From NCBI RefSeq assembly GCF_000020985.1, contig NC_011296.1, positions 496,001-560,000 of the forward strand: a stretch of 64,000 bases of DNA. Direction: 5' to 3'. Below are positions 1 to 8,868 of this stretch, piece after piece (position 1 is the first letter of the stretch; every line of letters begins with the position of its first letter). A model generated the notes under the pieces. The model searched no databases, was not told the DNA's origin, and was given only the letters and a program-made list of their open reading frames with translations. This stretch comes from Thermodesulfovibrio yellowstonii DSM 11347. Its GTDB lineage: Bacteria; Nitrospirota; Thermodesulfovibrionia; Thermodesulfovibrionales; Thermodesulfovibrionaceae. A program made the translations under genes and the position numbers.

Positions 1-1
1 G

Positions 2-1045
2 ATTCCGGAAACACTTCTAATTTTTGATAATCTTAAACAATCAATCAAAATTGTGTATAATGCCTTCATAGATAAAGATGCAACTTCTATTTACCAAAAA
101 GCACAGAAAAAAATTGACAACCTCATTTCTGATTTAAAAAGTCATAGTGATGAGAGATTTAGAACCTATCTAAATGTCCCAGAAAAAGGGAGCAAAACAC
201 TGCACGGATTTCATTCTAATTTCAGCAAGGAGGAATTTCTCTCTGCGGTAAAAAAGGCAAAAGAGTATGTATTAAATGGTGATGTTGTTCAGGTTGTAAT
301 ATCACAGCGATTTGAAACTGAAACCCAAGCTCATCCCTTTGATATTTACAGAATTCTAAGAATTATAAATCCCTCTCCATATATGTTTTATATTGATACA
401 GGCGAGGGTTTTCTTGTAGGCTCTTCTCCTGAAATTCTTGTTAGACTTGAAGATGAAAGGGTTATTGTAAGACCTATTGCAGGAACTCGTCCAAGAGGAA
501 AAACAGAGGAAGAAGACCTTGCTCTTGAAAAAGAGCTACTCAGCGATGAGAAAGAAATAGCAGAACACATTATGCTTGTTGACCTTGGAAGAAATGATGT
601 GGGTAGAGTAGCAGAGATAGGTTCGGTCAATGTTACAGAATTAATGACAATTGAAAGATATAGCCATGTAATGCACATTGTAAGCAATGTAGAGGGGAAG
701 CTTAAGAAGGGACTTGATATGTTTGATGTTTTTATGTCCTGTTTCCCTGCAGGAACTGTAACAGGCGCACCAAAGGTAAGAGCAATGCAGATTATTGAAG
801 AACTTGAACCAACAAAAAGAGGTCCTTATGCAGGAGCAATAGGATATTTTGGATTCAGTGGTAATATGGATATGTGCATTGGCATAAGAATGCTAACAAT
901 CAAGGACAATCATGTATTTGTTCAGGCAGGAGCAGGAATTGTTGCAGATTCTATACCTGAAAGAGAGTATACAGAAACAGTTAATAAAGCAAAGGCTATG
1001 CTTAAAACAGTAAATTTTCTCCAATCTGGAGGACTGTCCTCATGA
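2..1045 (+). CDS. trpE: Anthranilate synthase component I (5'-truncated by window edge)
   Basis: This is the chorismate-binding subunit that makes anthranilate in tryptophan synthesis, working with the glutaminase TrpG encoded next. The reading frame is open from base 2, so the N-terminus lies outside the window; the GTG at 53 is internal. The family core is visible: GTRPRGKT, then [46 protein letters not shown] and [13 protein letters not shown]. About 347 codons are present of the usual 480-500. The stop overlaps the trpG start (ATGA), so translation is probably coupled. A PabB role is possible in principle, but trpG and trpD follow directly. Confidence 0.93.
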   Translation: MPETLLIFDNLKQSIKIVYNAFIDKDATSIYQKAQKKIDNLISDLKSHSDERFRTYLNVPEKGSKTLHGFHSNFSKEEFLSAVKKAKEYVLNGDVVQVVISQRFETETQAHPFDIYRILRIINPSPYMFYIDTGEGFLVGSSPEILVRLEDERVIVRPIAGTRPRGKTEEEDLALEKELLSDEKEIAEHIMLVDLGRNDVGRVAEIGSVNVTELMTIERYSHVMHIVSNVEGKLKKGLDMFDVFMSCFPAGTVTGAPKVRAMQIIEELEPTKRGPYAGAIGYFGFSGNMDMCIGIRMLTIKDNHVFVQAGAGIVADSIPEREYTETVNKAKAMLKTVNFLQSGGLSS

Positions 1046-1605
1046 TTCTTATAATTGACAACTATGATTCATTCACATATAATCTCTATCAATATGTTGG
1101 AGAGATGGTTAAAAACGTTAAAGTTTATAGAAACGATAAAATTACAATTAAAGATATTGAAAAAATGTCTCCTGAAAAAATTATTATTTCTCCAGGTCCT
1201 TGCACTCCTACAGAAGCAGGAATTTCAATTGATGTAATAAAATATTTTGCAGGTAAAATACCAATTCTTGGAGTATGCCTTGGACATCAGGCAATTGGAG
1301 CAGCCTTTGGTGCAAAAGTTATTCGTTCTCATGAAATAATGCATGGCAAGACATCTCTCATTTATCACGATGGCAAAACAATTTTTACAGGGCTTCCAAA
1401 CCCTTTTGAGGCAACAAGATATCATTCACTTATAGTTGAAAGGGAAACTCTACCAGACTGTCTTATTGTTAGTGCATGGACATCAAATGATATAATTATG
1501 GGTATAAGGCACAGGGAATATCCTGTTGAAGGAGTGCAGTTTCATCCTGAAAGCATTCTTACAAAAACTGGCAAAGACTTATTAAAAAACTTTTTAAAAC
1601 TATGA
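1042..1605 (+). CDS. trpG: Anthranilate synthase component II (glutamine amidotransferase)
   Basis: This class I glutamine amidotransferase supplies ammonia to TrpE; in many bacteria the same subunit also serves PabB. The 187-aa length is typical. The nucleophile Cys79 lies in [10 protein letters not shown] and the His168/Glu170 pair in VQFHPES; the oxyanion segment SPGPCTP is at about 50-56. It starts with ATG inside the trpE stop codon and ends with TGA overlapping the trpD start, so trpE, trpG and trpD form one tightly coupled operon. Confidence 0.93.
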   Translation: MILIIDNYDSFTYNLYQYVGEMVKNVKVYRNDKITIKDIEKMSPEKIIISPGPCTPTEAGISIDVIKYFAGKIPILGVCLGHQAIGAAFGAKVIRSHEIMHGKTSLIYHDGKTIFTGLPNPFEATRYHSLIVERETLPDCLIVSAWTSNDIIMGIRHREYPVEGVQFHPESILTKTGKDLLKNFLKL

Positions 1606-2612
1606 TAGAAGAAGCAATATACAGATTAAGCAAAAGAGAAAACCTTCCTGAGGAACTTTTAAAGGGAAGCTTTATTGAGATAATTGAAGAGAAAGCTTCT
1701 CCAGTGCAGATTTCAGCTTTTTTAATGGGATTATCAATGAAGGGAGAGACAGAGGACGAAATTCTTGCAACTGTTAAACTTTTTAGAGATTATGCAATAA
1801 AAATTAAATCTCCTCAGGGAACAATAGATATTGTTGGCACAGGAGGAGACCATTCTGGTACATTCAATGTGTCTACTGCTACAAGCTTTGTAGTAGCAGG
1901 CGCAGGTGTTCCTGTGGCAAAGCATGGCAATCGCTCTGCTTCAAGCCAATGTGGAAGCATTGATGTCCTTGAAGAATTGGGAATAAAGGTTGATATGTCT
2001 CCTCAGATAGCAGAAAAATGTCTTTTTGAATGTGGACTCACTGTGCTTTTTGCTCCACTTTATCATCCAGCAATGAAAAGAGTTGTTCCTGTTAGAAAGG
2101 AACTAAAGATAAGGACTATTTTTAATATCCTTGGTCCAATGCTTAATCCTGCAGAGGTTAAACGTATATTGATTGGTGTCTTTTCAAAGGAATACATGGA
2201 AATAATCGCCCGAGTGATGTCAAAACTCGGAGCAGAGGATGTTATGGTTGTTCATAGTGAAGAAGGACTTGATGAGATATCAATCTCTGGAAAGACGTAT
2301 ATTGTTAGAGCAAAAGATGGTAAGATTGAAACTAAGACCATTACTCCTGAAGAGGCTGGATTATCTCGTAGTTCCTTAGACCAAGTAAGAGGAGCGGATA
2401 AAAGGGAAAATGCAAGGATTGTATTAGAAATTCTCAAAGGAAATAAAGGACCGGCAACAGATATGGTCTTGTTAAATGCAGCTTCAGCCCTTCAGGTTGC
2501 AGGGAAAGCGAATAGTCTCTCTGAAGGTGTAAAGATAGCAAAACAGGCAATAGATAGCGGAAAAGCTTATAATAAATTAGAACAACTTAAAAAACTATCT
2601 CATTCAATTTAA
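1602..2612 (+). CDS. trpD: Anthranilate phosphoribosyltransferase
   Basis: Transfers phosphoribosyl from PRPP to anthranilate, the second step of the tryptophan branch. The protein has 336 aa, the normal length. The PRPP-binding loop [14 protein letters not shown] is at 79-92, followed by [13 protein letters not shown], and the anthranilate-side loop [17 protein letters not shown] is present. It overlaps trpG by four bases. No trpC or trpF follows: the next gene is unrelated, and trpB and trpA lie about 50 kb away on the other strand. Confidence 0.95.
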   Translation: MIEEAIYRLSKRENLPEELLKGSFIEIIEEKASPVQISAFLMGLSMKGETEDEILATVKLFRDYAIKIKSPQGTIDIVGTGGDHSGTFNVSTATSFVVAGAGVPVAKHGNRSASSQCGSIDVLEELGIKVDMSPQIAEKCLFECGLTVLFAPLYHPAMKRVVPVRKELKIRTIFNILGPMLNPAEVKRILIGVFSKEYMEIIARVMSKLGAEDVMVVHSEEGLDEISISGKTYIVRAKDGKIETKTITPEEAGLSRSSLDQVRGADKRENARIVLEILKGNKGPATDMVLLNAASALQVAGKANSLSEGVKIAKQAIDSGKAYNKLEQLKKLSHSI

Positions 2613-2614
2613 AA

Positions 2615-3226
2615 ATGGTAGAGTTAGGCAAAATACAAAGACTCAGTATAGATGAGTTCAAAGGCAAAAGAAGGCTTTTTTGTATTCCAAATCTTTTTGT
2701 TTTTGATGAAGAAGATGAAAAACTAAAAGATATAATTGAGAAATACTGGCAGGAAGCTCTTATTCATGTTGAAAAACTTGAAAAATTAGGGTTTGTTACA
2801 AAAATTTTTATTGAGACAATCTTTATTGAAGGGCAGGAAGCAATTGATGTAATAAGAGAAACCAATCCTTATTTATATCCATTTATAGAGAAAAAAGTTT
2901 CAGAAGGTGCGGTTATTATAGGGATTGAAGACCCTGAAATATTTGGAGAATTTATTGATTGGGGAAACTGTCTTAGAATTGTTAAAACCAATGCTGTAAT
3001 GCAGAAAATATTTGATTATTTTAATAAAATAAGCCAAAAAAGAATTGAGGAAATAGGAAACAAAATTTCAAGCAGTCTTCAGGAAGGAGAATCAGCAATC
3101 CTTATACTAAGAGAACAGGATAGAATTAAACTTCCTTTGCCAAAAGATATAGAAATTTTTCTTGTTGTACCATCTGCGTATGATGATGTATTGCGATATC
3201 TAAGAGATAAATTCTTTCTGCAGTAA
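2615..3226 (+). CDS. Unknown protein, 203 aa, downstream of trpD
   Basis: I do not recognise this family. The start lies two bases after the trpD stop, so the gene is probably the last in the trpEGD transcript. The protein is soluble, charged and without signal peptide or membrane segment. It contains a short acidic run (FDEEDEKLKD) near the N-terminus and a helical middle region; no catalytic motif is obvious. It ends ten bases before the promoter of the tRNA-Sec gene. The coding frame is supported by normal codon use and by the tight operon spacing, not by homology. Confidence 0.75.
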   Translation: MVELGKIQRLSIDEFKGKRRLFCIPNLFVFDEEDEKLKDIIEKYWQEALIHVEKLEKLGFVTKIFIETIFIEGQEAIDVIRETNPYLYPFIEKKVSEGAVIIGIEDPEIFGEFIDWGNCLRIVKTNAVMQKIFDYFNKISQKRIEEIGNKISSSLQEGESAILILREQDRIKLPLPKDIEIFLVVPSAYDDVLRYLRDKFFLQ

Positions 3227-3235
3227 TTTTTATCT

Positions 3236-3264
3236 TTGCAAAATTCTTCAAAATCCTGTAAAAT
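3236..3264 (+). promoter_or_regulatory. Promoter of tRNA-Sec
   Basis: TTGCAA (3236-3241), a 17-bp spacer and TAAAAT (3259-3264) form a good sigma-70-type promoter. The tRNA 5' end follows eight bases later. Confidence 0.7.
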
Positions 3265-3272
3265 TCTATATC

Positions 3273-3370
3273 GGGAGTGTATGGGGTTCTGGTGTCCCTC
3301 CTGGACTTCAAATCCAGTGTTGCCTGTGAGGAACAGGCAGGGTGGGTTCGATTCCCACACGCTCCCGCCA
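3273..3370 (+). tRNA. selC: tRNA-Sec (anticodon TCA)
   Basis: Selenocysteine tRNA that reads UGA. At 98 nt including an encoded CCA it is longer than ordinary tRNAs. The acceptor stem has eight pairs (GGGAGTGT with ACGCTCCC, including one T-G pair), the anticodon stem CTGGA/TCCAG encloses the loop CTTCAAA with anticodon TCA at 3308-3310, a long variable arm pairs GCCTGT with ACAGGC, and the T arm is GTGGG-TTCGATT-CCCAC. The 8-bp acceptor, long variable arm and TCA anticodon together identify it. SelA, which charges it with selenium, is encoded at 28743. Confidence 0.97.
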
Positions 3371-3393
3371 ACTCTTTAAAGGAGGTGCTTAAT

Positions 3394-3738
3394 ATGAAAA
3401 TAACTCATTATTCATTTGGAAAAATTGTAGTAGATGGTAATGAATATACACAAGACCTTATTGTTTTTCCTGATAAAATCTTTCCCTCCTGGTGGAGAAA
3501 AGAAGGACATTGTCTTTGCATAGAAGACCTTGCTGAAGTACTGAAAAATAATGTTAACATTCTTGTTGTAGGAACAGGTGCATATGAAAGAATGCGTGTT
3601 CCTGCAAGCTTAATAGAAGAACTCAAACAAAAAGGAATTGAAACTTTTGTCAGCAATACAGAAAAAGCAGTGGATTTATTTAATCAATTTATGGATGAAG
3701 GCAAAAACGTGGCAGGGGCTTTTCATTTAACCTGCTAA
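3394..3738 (+). CDS. Mth938-like domain protein
   Basis: A 114-aa protein of the Mth938-like (DUF498) fold, a small alpha/beta family found widely in bacteria and archaea with no firmly settled bacterial role. Family features are the N-terminal FGKIVVDGNEYTQDLIVFPD segment, the central ILVVGTGAYERMRVP, and VSNTEKAVDLFN near the C-terminus. The frame is open upstream into the tRNA, but the ATG at 3394 follows an AAAGGAGG ribosome-binding site at 3378-3385 and is the likely start. It begins 23 bases after the tRNA CCA with no separate promoter visible, so it may share the tRNA transcript. Confidence 0.85.
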   Translation: MKITHYSFGKIVVDGNEYTQDLIVFPDKIFPSWWRKEGHCLCIEDLAEVLKNNVNILVVGTGAYERMRVPASLIEELKQKGIETFVSNTEKAVDLFNQFMDEGKNVAGAFHLTC

Positions 3739-3756
3739 AAATAAAAGGAGTCAAAA

Positions 3757-3936
3757 ATGGAACAAAAAAAACCTGATCCTATGAGAGTTGCTATAGTAAA
3801 AATGCTTCCAAGAGATATTAAGGAACAATTGACAGTAGAGGAAATGAATGCTTTACTTTACGATGAAATTTTGCCTGATTCATTACTGGAGAAACTTAAG
3901 GATTATCTTGCAGACATAGATAATCCATCAGAATAA
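3757..3936 (+). CDS. Small conserved-looking protein, 59 aa
   Basis: This short reading frame lies between the Mth938-like gene and fhs. It has a clear ribosome-binding site (AAAGGAG at 3744-3750) ahead of ATG 3757 and a TAA stop at 3934. The product is hydrophilic and mildly acidic, beginning MEQKKPDPMRVAIVKMLPRD, with no transmembrane segment. No family is recognised. The same-strand spacing (18 bases after the preceding stop, 28 before fhs) supports real translation in an operon. Confidence 0.65.
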   Translation: MEQKKPDPMRVAIVKMLPRDIKEQLTVEEMNALLYDEILPDSLLEKLKDYLADIDNPSE

Positions 3937-3964
3937 AACAAAAAATAATAATTCAGGAGAGTTT

Positions 3965-5734
3965 ATGCTTCCAGAACCAGTATCATGTCCTGACTGGTTA
4001 ATTGCTCAAGAAGCTGAAAAACGAATGAAATCAATATTTCAGCTTGCTGAAGAGCTTGATATAAAAAAAGAAGAACTTATACCGTATGGGTCTTATATTG
4101 CTAAGATTGATTACAGAAAACTTTACAGTAGAATAAAAAACAATCCTAATGGCAAATATATTATCGTTACTGCTATTACTCCTACACCTTTTGGCGAAGG
4201 CAAATCAACAACAACAATTGGATTAACTCAGGGACTTGGGAAAAGAGGTAAAAAAGTAAGCTGTGCTATAAGGCAACCCTCAGCAGGTCCTCTTATGAAT
4301 ATAAAAGGCTCTGCAGCAGGGGGAGGACTTTCCCAATGCATTCCCCGAACAGAGTTTTCCTTAGGGTTTACAGGTGATATAAATGCAGTAATGAATGCCC
4401 ACAATCTTGCTATGGTTGCCCTGACATCAAGAATGCTTCATGAAGCTAATTATTCAGACGAAATTCTCAAAAAACGGGGGTTAAGAAGACTTGATATTGA
4501 CCCAAAAAGAGTTCAGATGGGATGGGTTATTGATTTTTGTGTTCAGGCATTAAGAAAAATAGTAATTGGTCTTGGTGGGAAAAAAGATGGCATTACTATG
4601 GAATCAAGATTTGACATAGCTACATCGTCTGAATTAATGGCAATTCTAAGCCTTGTAAAAGATTTGAAGGAATTAAAAAAAAGAATTAGCAGCATTGTTG
4701 TTGCGTATTCAAAAACTGGTAATCCCATAACTACTGAAGACCTTGAAGTAAGTGGAGCTATGTCTGCTCTTATGCTTCCAGCTTTCAATCCGAATTTGAT
4801 TCAAACCATTGAAGGACAACCTGTATTTGTTCATGCCGCACCGTTTGCCAATATTGCCATAGGACAATCATCAATCATTGCAGATATGGTAGGGCTCAAG
4901 TTGAATGAGTATCACGTAACAGAGTGTGGATTTGGAGCTGATATCGGCTTTGAAAAATTTTGGAATATAAAATGCAGGACATCAGGTTTGAAACCAGATG
5001 TGGCAGTTTTGGTGGCTACATTAAGGGCATTAAAATATCATGGTGCAGATAAAGATTCACCCAAAATTATACCTGGTAATCCATTACCGAAGGAATATAT
5101 TGAAAAAAATATGCAGTGGCTTGAAAGAGGAATGAAAAATCTCTTTCATCATATAAAAATAATTAAAAAATCTGGATTAAGCATTGTTGTGTGTATAAAT
5201 AAATTTCAGTCTGACACCCATGAAGAGCTTGATTTTGTTAGAAAATTCTGTGAAGAAATGGGCATTCCAGTTGCAATTTCAGAACATTGGCAAAAGGGAG
5301 GGCAGGGTGCTTTAGAACTTGCAGACTTTGTAATTGATGCTTGCAAAAACAATTCAAACTTTAACTTTCTTTATGAAAATAGTTTGCCACATATTTCACG
5401 AATAGAGTTGATTGCGAGAGAAATATACGGAGCAGACTCAGTAGAGTTCTCTCCTCTTGCTTTAGAGAAACTTCAATCAATTAATTCAAAGAAAGAATTT
5501 TCAGATTTTGCTATATGCATAGCAAAAACTCATCTAAGTCTTTCTGATAATCCGCTTTTAAGAGGAGTTCCTGAGGGCTGGCAATTATTTATCAGAGATA
5601 TATTAGTTTTTTACGGAGCAAAACTAATTGTTCCTGTTGCAGGAGAAATAAGCTTAATGCCGGGAACAGCTTCTACTCCAAACTTCAGAACAATAGATGT
5701 TGATTTACAAACAGGAAAGGTAACAGGAATATAG
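3965..5734 (+). CDS. fhs: Formate-tetrahydrofolate ligase
   Basis: Makes 10-formyl-THF from formate, ATP and THF, feeding purine synthesis and, in anaerobes, the methyl branch of the Wood-Ljungdahl pathway. The ATP loop TPTPFGEGKSTTTIG is at 72-86. The family blocks GSAAGGG, FTGDINAVMNAHN, IVIGLGGKKDGI, EGQPVFVHAAPFANIAIGQ and MPGTASTPNF are present. At 589 aa it is about 30 residues longer than common forms, mostly at the N-terminus. The usual EPSLGP segment reads RQPSAGPLMNIKG, so it belongs to a divergent branch. ATG 3965 has a GGAG ribosome-binding site. Confidence 0.95.
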   Translation: MLPEPVSCPDWLIAQEAEKRMKSIFQLAEELDIKKEELIPYGSYIAKIDYRKLYSRIKNNPNGKYIIVTAITPTPFGEGKSTTTIGLTQGLGKRGKKVSCAIRQPSAGPLMNIKGSAAGGGLSQCIPRTEFSLGFTGDINAVMNAHNLAMVALTSRMLHEANYSDEILKKRGLRRLDIDPKRVQMGWVIDFCVQALRKIVIGLGGKKDGITMESRFDIATSSELMAILSLVKDLKELKKRISSIVVAYSKTGNPITTEDLEVSGAMSALMLPAFNPNLIQTIEGQPVFVHAAPFANIAIGQSSIIADMVGLKLNEYHVTECGFGADIGFEKFWNIKCRTSGLKPDVAVLVATLRALKYHGADKDSPKIIPGNPLPKEYIEKNMQWLERGMKNLFHHIKIIKKSGLSIVVCINKFQSDTHEELDFVRKFCEEMGIPVAISEHWQKGGQGALELADFVIDACKNNSNFNFLYENSLPHISRIELIAREIYGADSVEFSPLALEKLQSINSKKEFSDFAICIAKTHLSLSDNPLLRGVPEGWQLFIRDILVFYGAKLIVPVAGEISLMPGTASTPNFRTIDVDLQTGKVTGI

Positions 5735-5868
5735 CTGATAAGAAAATCCTTTTTTATCTGACCTTATCAATTTTCTGAGATATTTCCTAAATTCCTAAAT
5801 TTTTCAAGACAATGGTCTCAATTTAAAAAAATTTAATGGGGAATTAGGTAGTTTAAAAGGTAAAATTA

Positions 5869-5964
5869 ATGTTTTCAGTAGTTGGCAATGAAGTTGTGTT
5901 AATTGACATCGGAAAAAAGAAGGAATGGATTGAAAAGGTGTGGTCATCTACTCATAGTTTTTGA
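5869..5964 (+). pseudogene. Possible truncated gene start at the island edge (31 codons)
   Basis: On the plus strand, ATG 5869 opens a 31-codon frame beginning MFSVVGNEVVLIDIGKKKEW, which looks like the first beta strands of a soluble protein. It ends at TGA 5962-5964, inside the 3' end of the convergent TPR gene. The frame may be the stub of a gene cut by arrival of the island. The last 12 codons are repeated near 10.99 kb. I cannot show that it is translated. Confidence 0.3.
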
Positions 5965-6000
5965 TAGCTTTTTCCCACCAATCAAATTCATCTGGAAACT
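5928..6000. repeat. Left copy of a 73-bp direct repeat (end of TPR gene plus flank)
   Basis: This stretch covers the last codons of the TPR gene and about 20 bases beyond. It recurs at 10992-11062 in the same orientation with roughly 80 percent identity and a one-base indel. The two copies lie about 5 kb apart and bracket both restriction-modification systems. Confidence 0.8.
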
Positions 6001-6547
6001 TTTTATAATTTCTTTCAAACCATTGCGGTAATTCATTATCATGATAACCACCTCTATCAAATCTTTTTTCGAATTTTTCCAGACTCATATTCATTCTGAT
6101 AGCCAATATATAATATCTTGCACCCACATTATCATTGGGATTCGTTTTTAAAAGATTTCTGAATAAATTTAAAGCTTCATCCATATGATTATTTTCCCAT
6201 AATGAGATAGCTTTATTTAAAATAGTTCTTATAATGTGTCTATTTTCTAACCATCCCCATTCAAGGATATCAGGCCATTTGTCATTTTTATCTGTTATTA
6301 ATTCCATTGCTTTTTTATAAGCTTCGTCAAGAACCCTCTCAGCCTCTTCAAAGTCTTTTTCATCACGTAATACTTCATAAAGTAACAAATAGGAATCTAA
6401 AAAATAAGGGTCTTTCTGAATCAAGCGAATTAATTGATTTTTTATTGATTTTGCATTTGTGCCATCATATCTATCAAATAATTTATAATATTCTCCAATT
6501 ACTTTGCTATGGTCTTTTTTGTCATAAAATGCTCTCTTTTTGCCCAT
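5948..6547 (-). CDS. TPR-like protein in the TaqI-type operon
   Basis: A 199-aa soluble protein of helical repeats. At least two TPR-like units are visible, for example DEKDFEEAERVLDEAYKKAM and HMDEALNLFRNLLKTNPND, and the C-terminal third is rich in aromatic and charged residues (QWFERNYKKFPDEFDWWEK). The ATG lies one base after the stop of the TaqI-like endonuclease, so it belongs to that operon. TPR proteins mediate contacts with partners; a role with the endonuclease or as a host-protection factor is only a guess. A decayed second copy of its 3' end lies at 10992-11062. Confidence 0.75.
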   Translation of the reverse strand: MGKKRAFYDKKDHSKVIGEYYKLFDRYDGTNAKSIKNQLIRLIQKDPYFLDSYLLLYEVLRDEKDFEEAERVLDEAYKKAMELITDKNDKWPDILEWGWLENRHIIRTILNKAISLWENNHMDEALNLFRNLLKTNPNDNVGARYYILAIRMNMSLEKFEKRFDRGGYHDNELPQWFERNYKKFPDEFDWWEKAIKNYE

Positions 6548-6548
6548 A

Positions 6549-7325
6549 TTATCCCCCTGCTAACTCCCTTGAAATTTCTTCAACTACTTTTTTCAACTTC
6601 TCAATATCACTTATATTTTCTATTATGGTTCTAAGATAATTTTCATGAAAGACAACAAAGCCGTTATTAAGCCTGATAAAATATTTTTTAAATGCTTCCA
6701 AAGAATTTTGATAACCTGTTTTATCCTTGACTCTTTTACTTCCAATTTTTCTTTCAAAATCCTCTAAATTAAAAACCGCATAAGGAATTGTGATTAAACT
6801 TTTTTTTTTACTTGCACTACGGGCTTCTTTTCTTTGAGTGATTTTAGCTATCTGAAAATTTATTTCATTTACTCTCGCATCAATTCCTTTTCTATCTAAT
6901 TCAGAGTTGCATTCAAGTTTTAAATTTTTACTCTCTTTGTCACAGATATATTCAAATAAATAGCAAAAATCCAACTGAGTAAGCACTGAAACCCAAGTTC
7001 TGTACATTCTTGCCTTAAATCCTTTTTTAAACCAGTCATTTTCTCCTAAATCGCGGTTAAAATAATATTTCTTGAAATCTTCAAGTGCTCTTTTGCTTTC
7101 TTGATTATTATTAATATGTTGCCAAAAATTCTCAAACCATTCTTCAAAATTTAAAAAATTTCTTTCCTCCCAGTAATATCTGAATATTGAACTCAGTGGG
7201 AGTATTTCTTTTGGTAGATCTTGCTCCACCCATTTAATATTTTTTAATTCTTCGCGGTATTTGTCTAAGGGTATAGAACTTAAAAAATCCCTGAATCTTT
7301 GTAAATCTTTAAGAGGCTCTTTCAT
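6549..7325 (-). CDS. TaqI-family type II restriction endonuclease
   Basis: Predicted to cleave the same short palindrome protected by the upstream methyltransferase; TaqI itself cuts TCGA. The N-terminal segment VEQDLPKEILPL and the block KGFKARMYRTWVSVLTQLDF match my recollection of the TaqI endonuclease family, and the 258-aa length is close to TaqI (263 aa). A further in-frame ATG exists at 7355, but ATG 7325 has an AAGGAGAT ribosome-binding site and overlaps the methyltransferase stop as ATGA, so I choose it. The order methylase first, endonuclease second is usual for self-protection. A remnant of a second copy of its 3' end lies at 13677-13733. Confidence 0.85.
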   Translation of the reverse strand: MKEPLKDLQRFRDFLSSIPLDKYREELKNIKWVEQDLPKEILPLSSIFRYYWEERNFLNFEEWFENFWQHINNNQESKRALEDFKKYYFNRDLGENDWFKKGFKARMYRTWVSVLTQLDFCYLFEYICDKESKNLKLECNSELDRKGIDARVNEINFQIAKITQRKEARSASKKKSLITIPYAVFNLEDFERKIGSKRVKDKTGYQNSLEAFKKYFIRLNNGFVVFHENYLRTIIENISDIEKLKKVVEEISRELAGG

Positions 7326-8731
7326 AATGATATCTCCTTTTTTATCCTTTTCCATTCTTTTTTATTAGGTAAAGGCAGGTTTTTTAATTGGGTGATACTC
7401 AAATGGTATGTAATTTCTCTATATATATCTTTTACATAACGCTTCACATAATCTGAATTTAAATATTCCACGACTTCTTGCTCAGACATGTCAAAATTTA
7501 GGTTGAATAGATTGGTTTTTCTTATAAGGTGATAAACATCTCCCATCCAAGGGTAGCATTTTTCATCATATGCTGCCGCTACTCTTCCATTTTCTCTAAA
7601 ACCAAGCCCTACTACTATGTGGGGTATATTAAAGTATCCTCTAAGCTTATTTATATCAGCTTTTTTAATCCAGTAGCCAGTAAGATTCTCATAAATAATT
7701 TCATTGCATTTTAAATTTCTACCATTTAGGAGAGGTAAATAGTTCTGTTTATTCAAAAATTCTGCTTTCACAATATAAGGATTGTTTTTAATTTCTGGAG
7801 TTCTTGGAGAGATTCTTATTTCATAAATGTCTCCTAATTTATGGGAACAGCTGTGATCTAACTTTTTTGAATAATCTGTTTCAAAAGTAATCACTTCTCC
7901 CTGCCAGTTAGAGTTTATTTTTACTGCTTTTATCTTGTTTCTGTGATATTCTAAAATCTCAACTCTGTTAACAAACTCCTTAGATTTAACAAAATCAAGT
8001 ATCACACATGAGACATCTGCTTCAGGCTTAAAAACATCTGAGCCAAGATAAATTATTGCTGTGCCGCCATTCTGAGATAAAAATTTTCTTAGCTTTTTAA
8101 ATTCATCAAGAATCATAAAGGTAGCTGGAACAATAAAAATTAACTGTCCTTCTGCCTTAAGCAGCTTGATCGATTTCTCAATGAATGCTCCATAGACATT
8201 GTATTTTCCATACCATGTTTCATATAAGGTTTTATACTTTTTCTTTATTTCAGGCTCTACTTTTATTGTATAGTGTTCAGACAGACTGGGTATTCCATAA
8301 GGTGGATTACCAATAATTAAATCAAAAGATGTATTAGCTTCCCATAAAAGGTAATCTTCTTTAATAAGTTCAATCTTACTACTAATATCAAAACTCACTA
8401 AATAATTTATAACTTCTTGATTTATCTCTATTCCGATAAGCTTTGCCCTTTCAAACAATGAAGAATGATTTCTTTTTATTCCAAACAAAAACTGTGCAAG
8501 TCCACATGCTGGCTCTAATATGGAGATGTCTTCTTTGCTGGACAATTTATCAATATCAATAAGGTTAACCATAAAATCAACGAGCCATTCAGGGGTGAAA
8601 AATATACCATAATCTTTCTTTATATTCTTTAGATTGCTATTTAATATGAACTGCTGAGTTTTATAGTCTAATGCTTGCTCTTTTATTAGGAGAGATTTTT
8701 CTTTTATTTCTGCGTATTTTAATTTTTGCAT
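7322..8731 (-). CDS. TaqI-like adenine-N6 DNA methyltransferase
   Basis: A gamma-class type II methyltransferase expected to protect the site cut by the adjacent endonuclease. At 469 aa it is somewhat longer than M.TaqI. The pre-motif GIFFTPEWLVDFM is at 42-54, the AdoMet motif I LEPACGLAQF at 72-81 and catalytic motif IV NPPYGIPS at 142-149. The C-terminal half (EIRISPRTPEIK, PLLNGRNLK, LPLPNKKEW) resembles the target-recognition domain of the family. It is followed by the endonuclease with an ATGA overlap. The 178-bp gap upstream separates it from the MjaI-like cassette. Confidence 0.88.
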   Translation of the reverse strand: MQKLKYAEIKEKSLLIKEQALDYKTQQFILNSNLKNIKKDYGIFFTPEWLVDFMVNLIDIDKLSSKEDISILEPACGLAQFLFGIKRNHSSLFERAKLIGIEINQEVINYLVSFDISSKIELIKEDYLLWEANTSFDLIIGNPPYGIPSLSEHYTIKVEPEIKKKYKTLYETWYGKYNVYGAFIEKSIKLLKAEGQLIFIVPATFMILDEFKKLRKFLSQNGGTAIIYLGSDVFKPEADVSCVILDFVKSKEFVNRVEILEYHRNKIKAVKINSNWQGEVITFETDYSKKLDHSCSHKLGDIYEIRISPRTPEIKNNPYIVKAEFLNKQNYLPLLNGRNLKCNEIIYENLTGYWIKKADINKLRGYFNIPHIVVGLGFRENGRVAAAYDEKCYPWMGDVYHLIRKTNLFNLNFDMSEQEVVEYLNSDYVKRYVKDIYREITYHLSITQLKNLPLPNKKEWKRIKKEISL

Positions 8732-8868
8732 ATTTTAACACTCCACAATTTTTATTATCATAACAAAAATTAAGATAATTAAAGATGTTTTTTAATATCA
8801 ATATTTTACGAAATAAATAACATTGAAAAATAGAGCGGGCATGTATAGAAAAATTATGTTCACAGGAC

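Noticed and set aside
3079-3371. Minus-strand frames of 81-93 aa across tRNA-Sec
   Set aside because: They are antisense to the tRNA and to the 203-aa gene, with no codon or family support.
3277-3393. N-terminal extension of the Mth938-like gene into the tRNA
   Set aside because: The frame is open but overlaps the mature tRNA-Sec; ATG 3394 has a far better ribosome-binding site and fits the family length.
5735-5770. Rho-independent terminator after fhs
   Set aside because: GATAAG/CTTATC pairs are weak and the T run lies inside the loop instead of after the stem.
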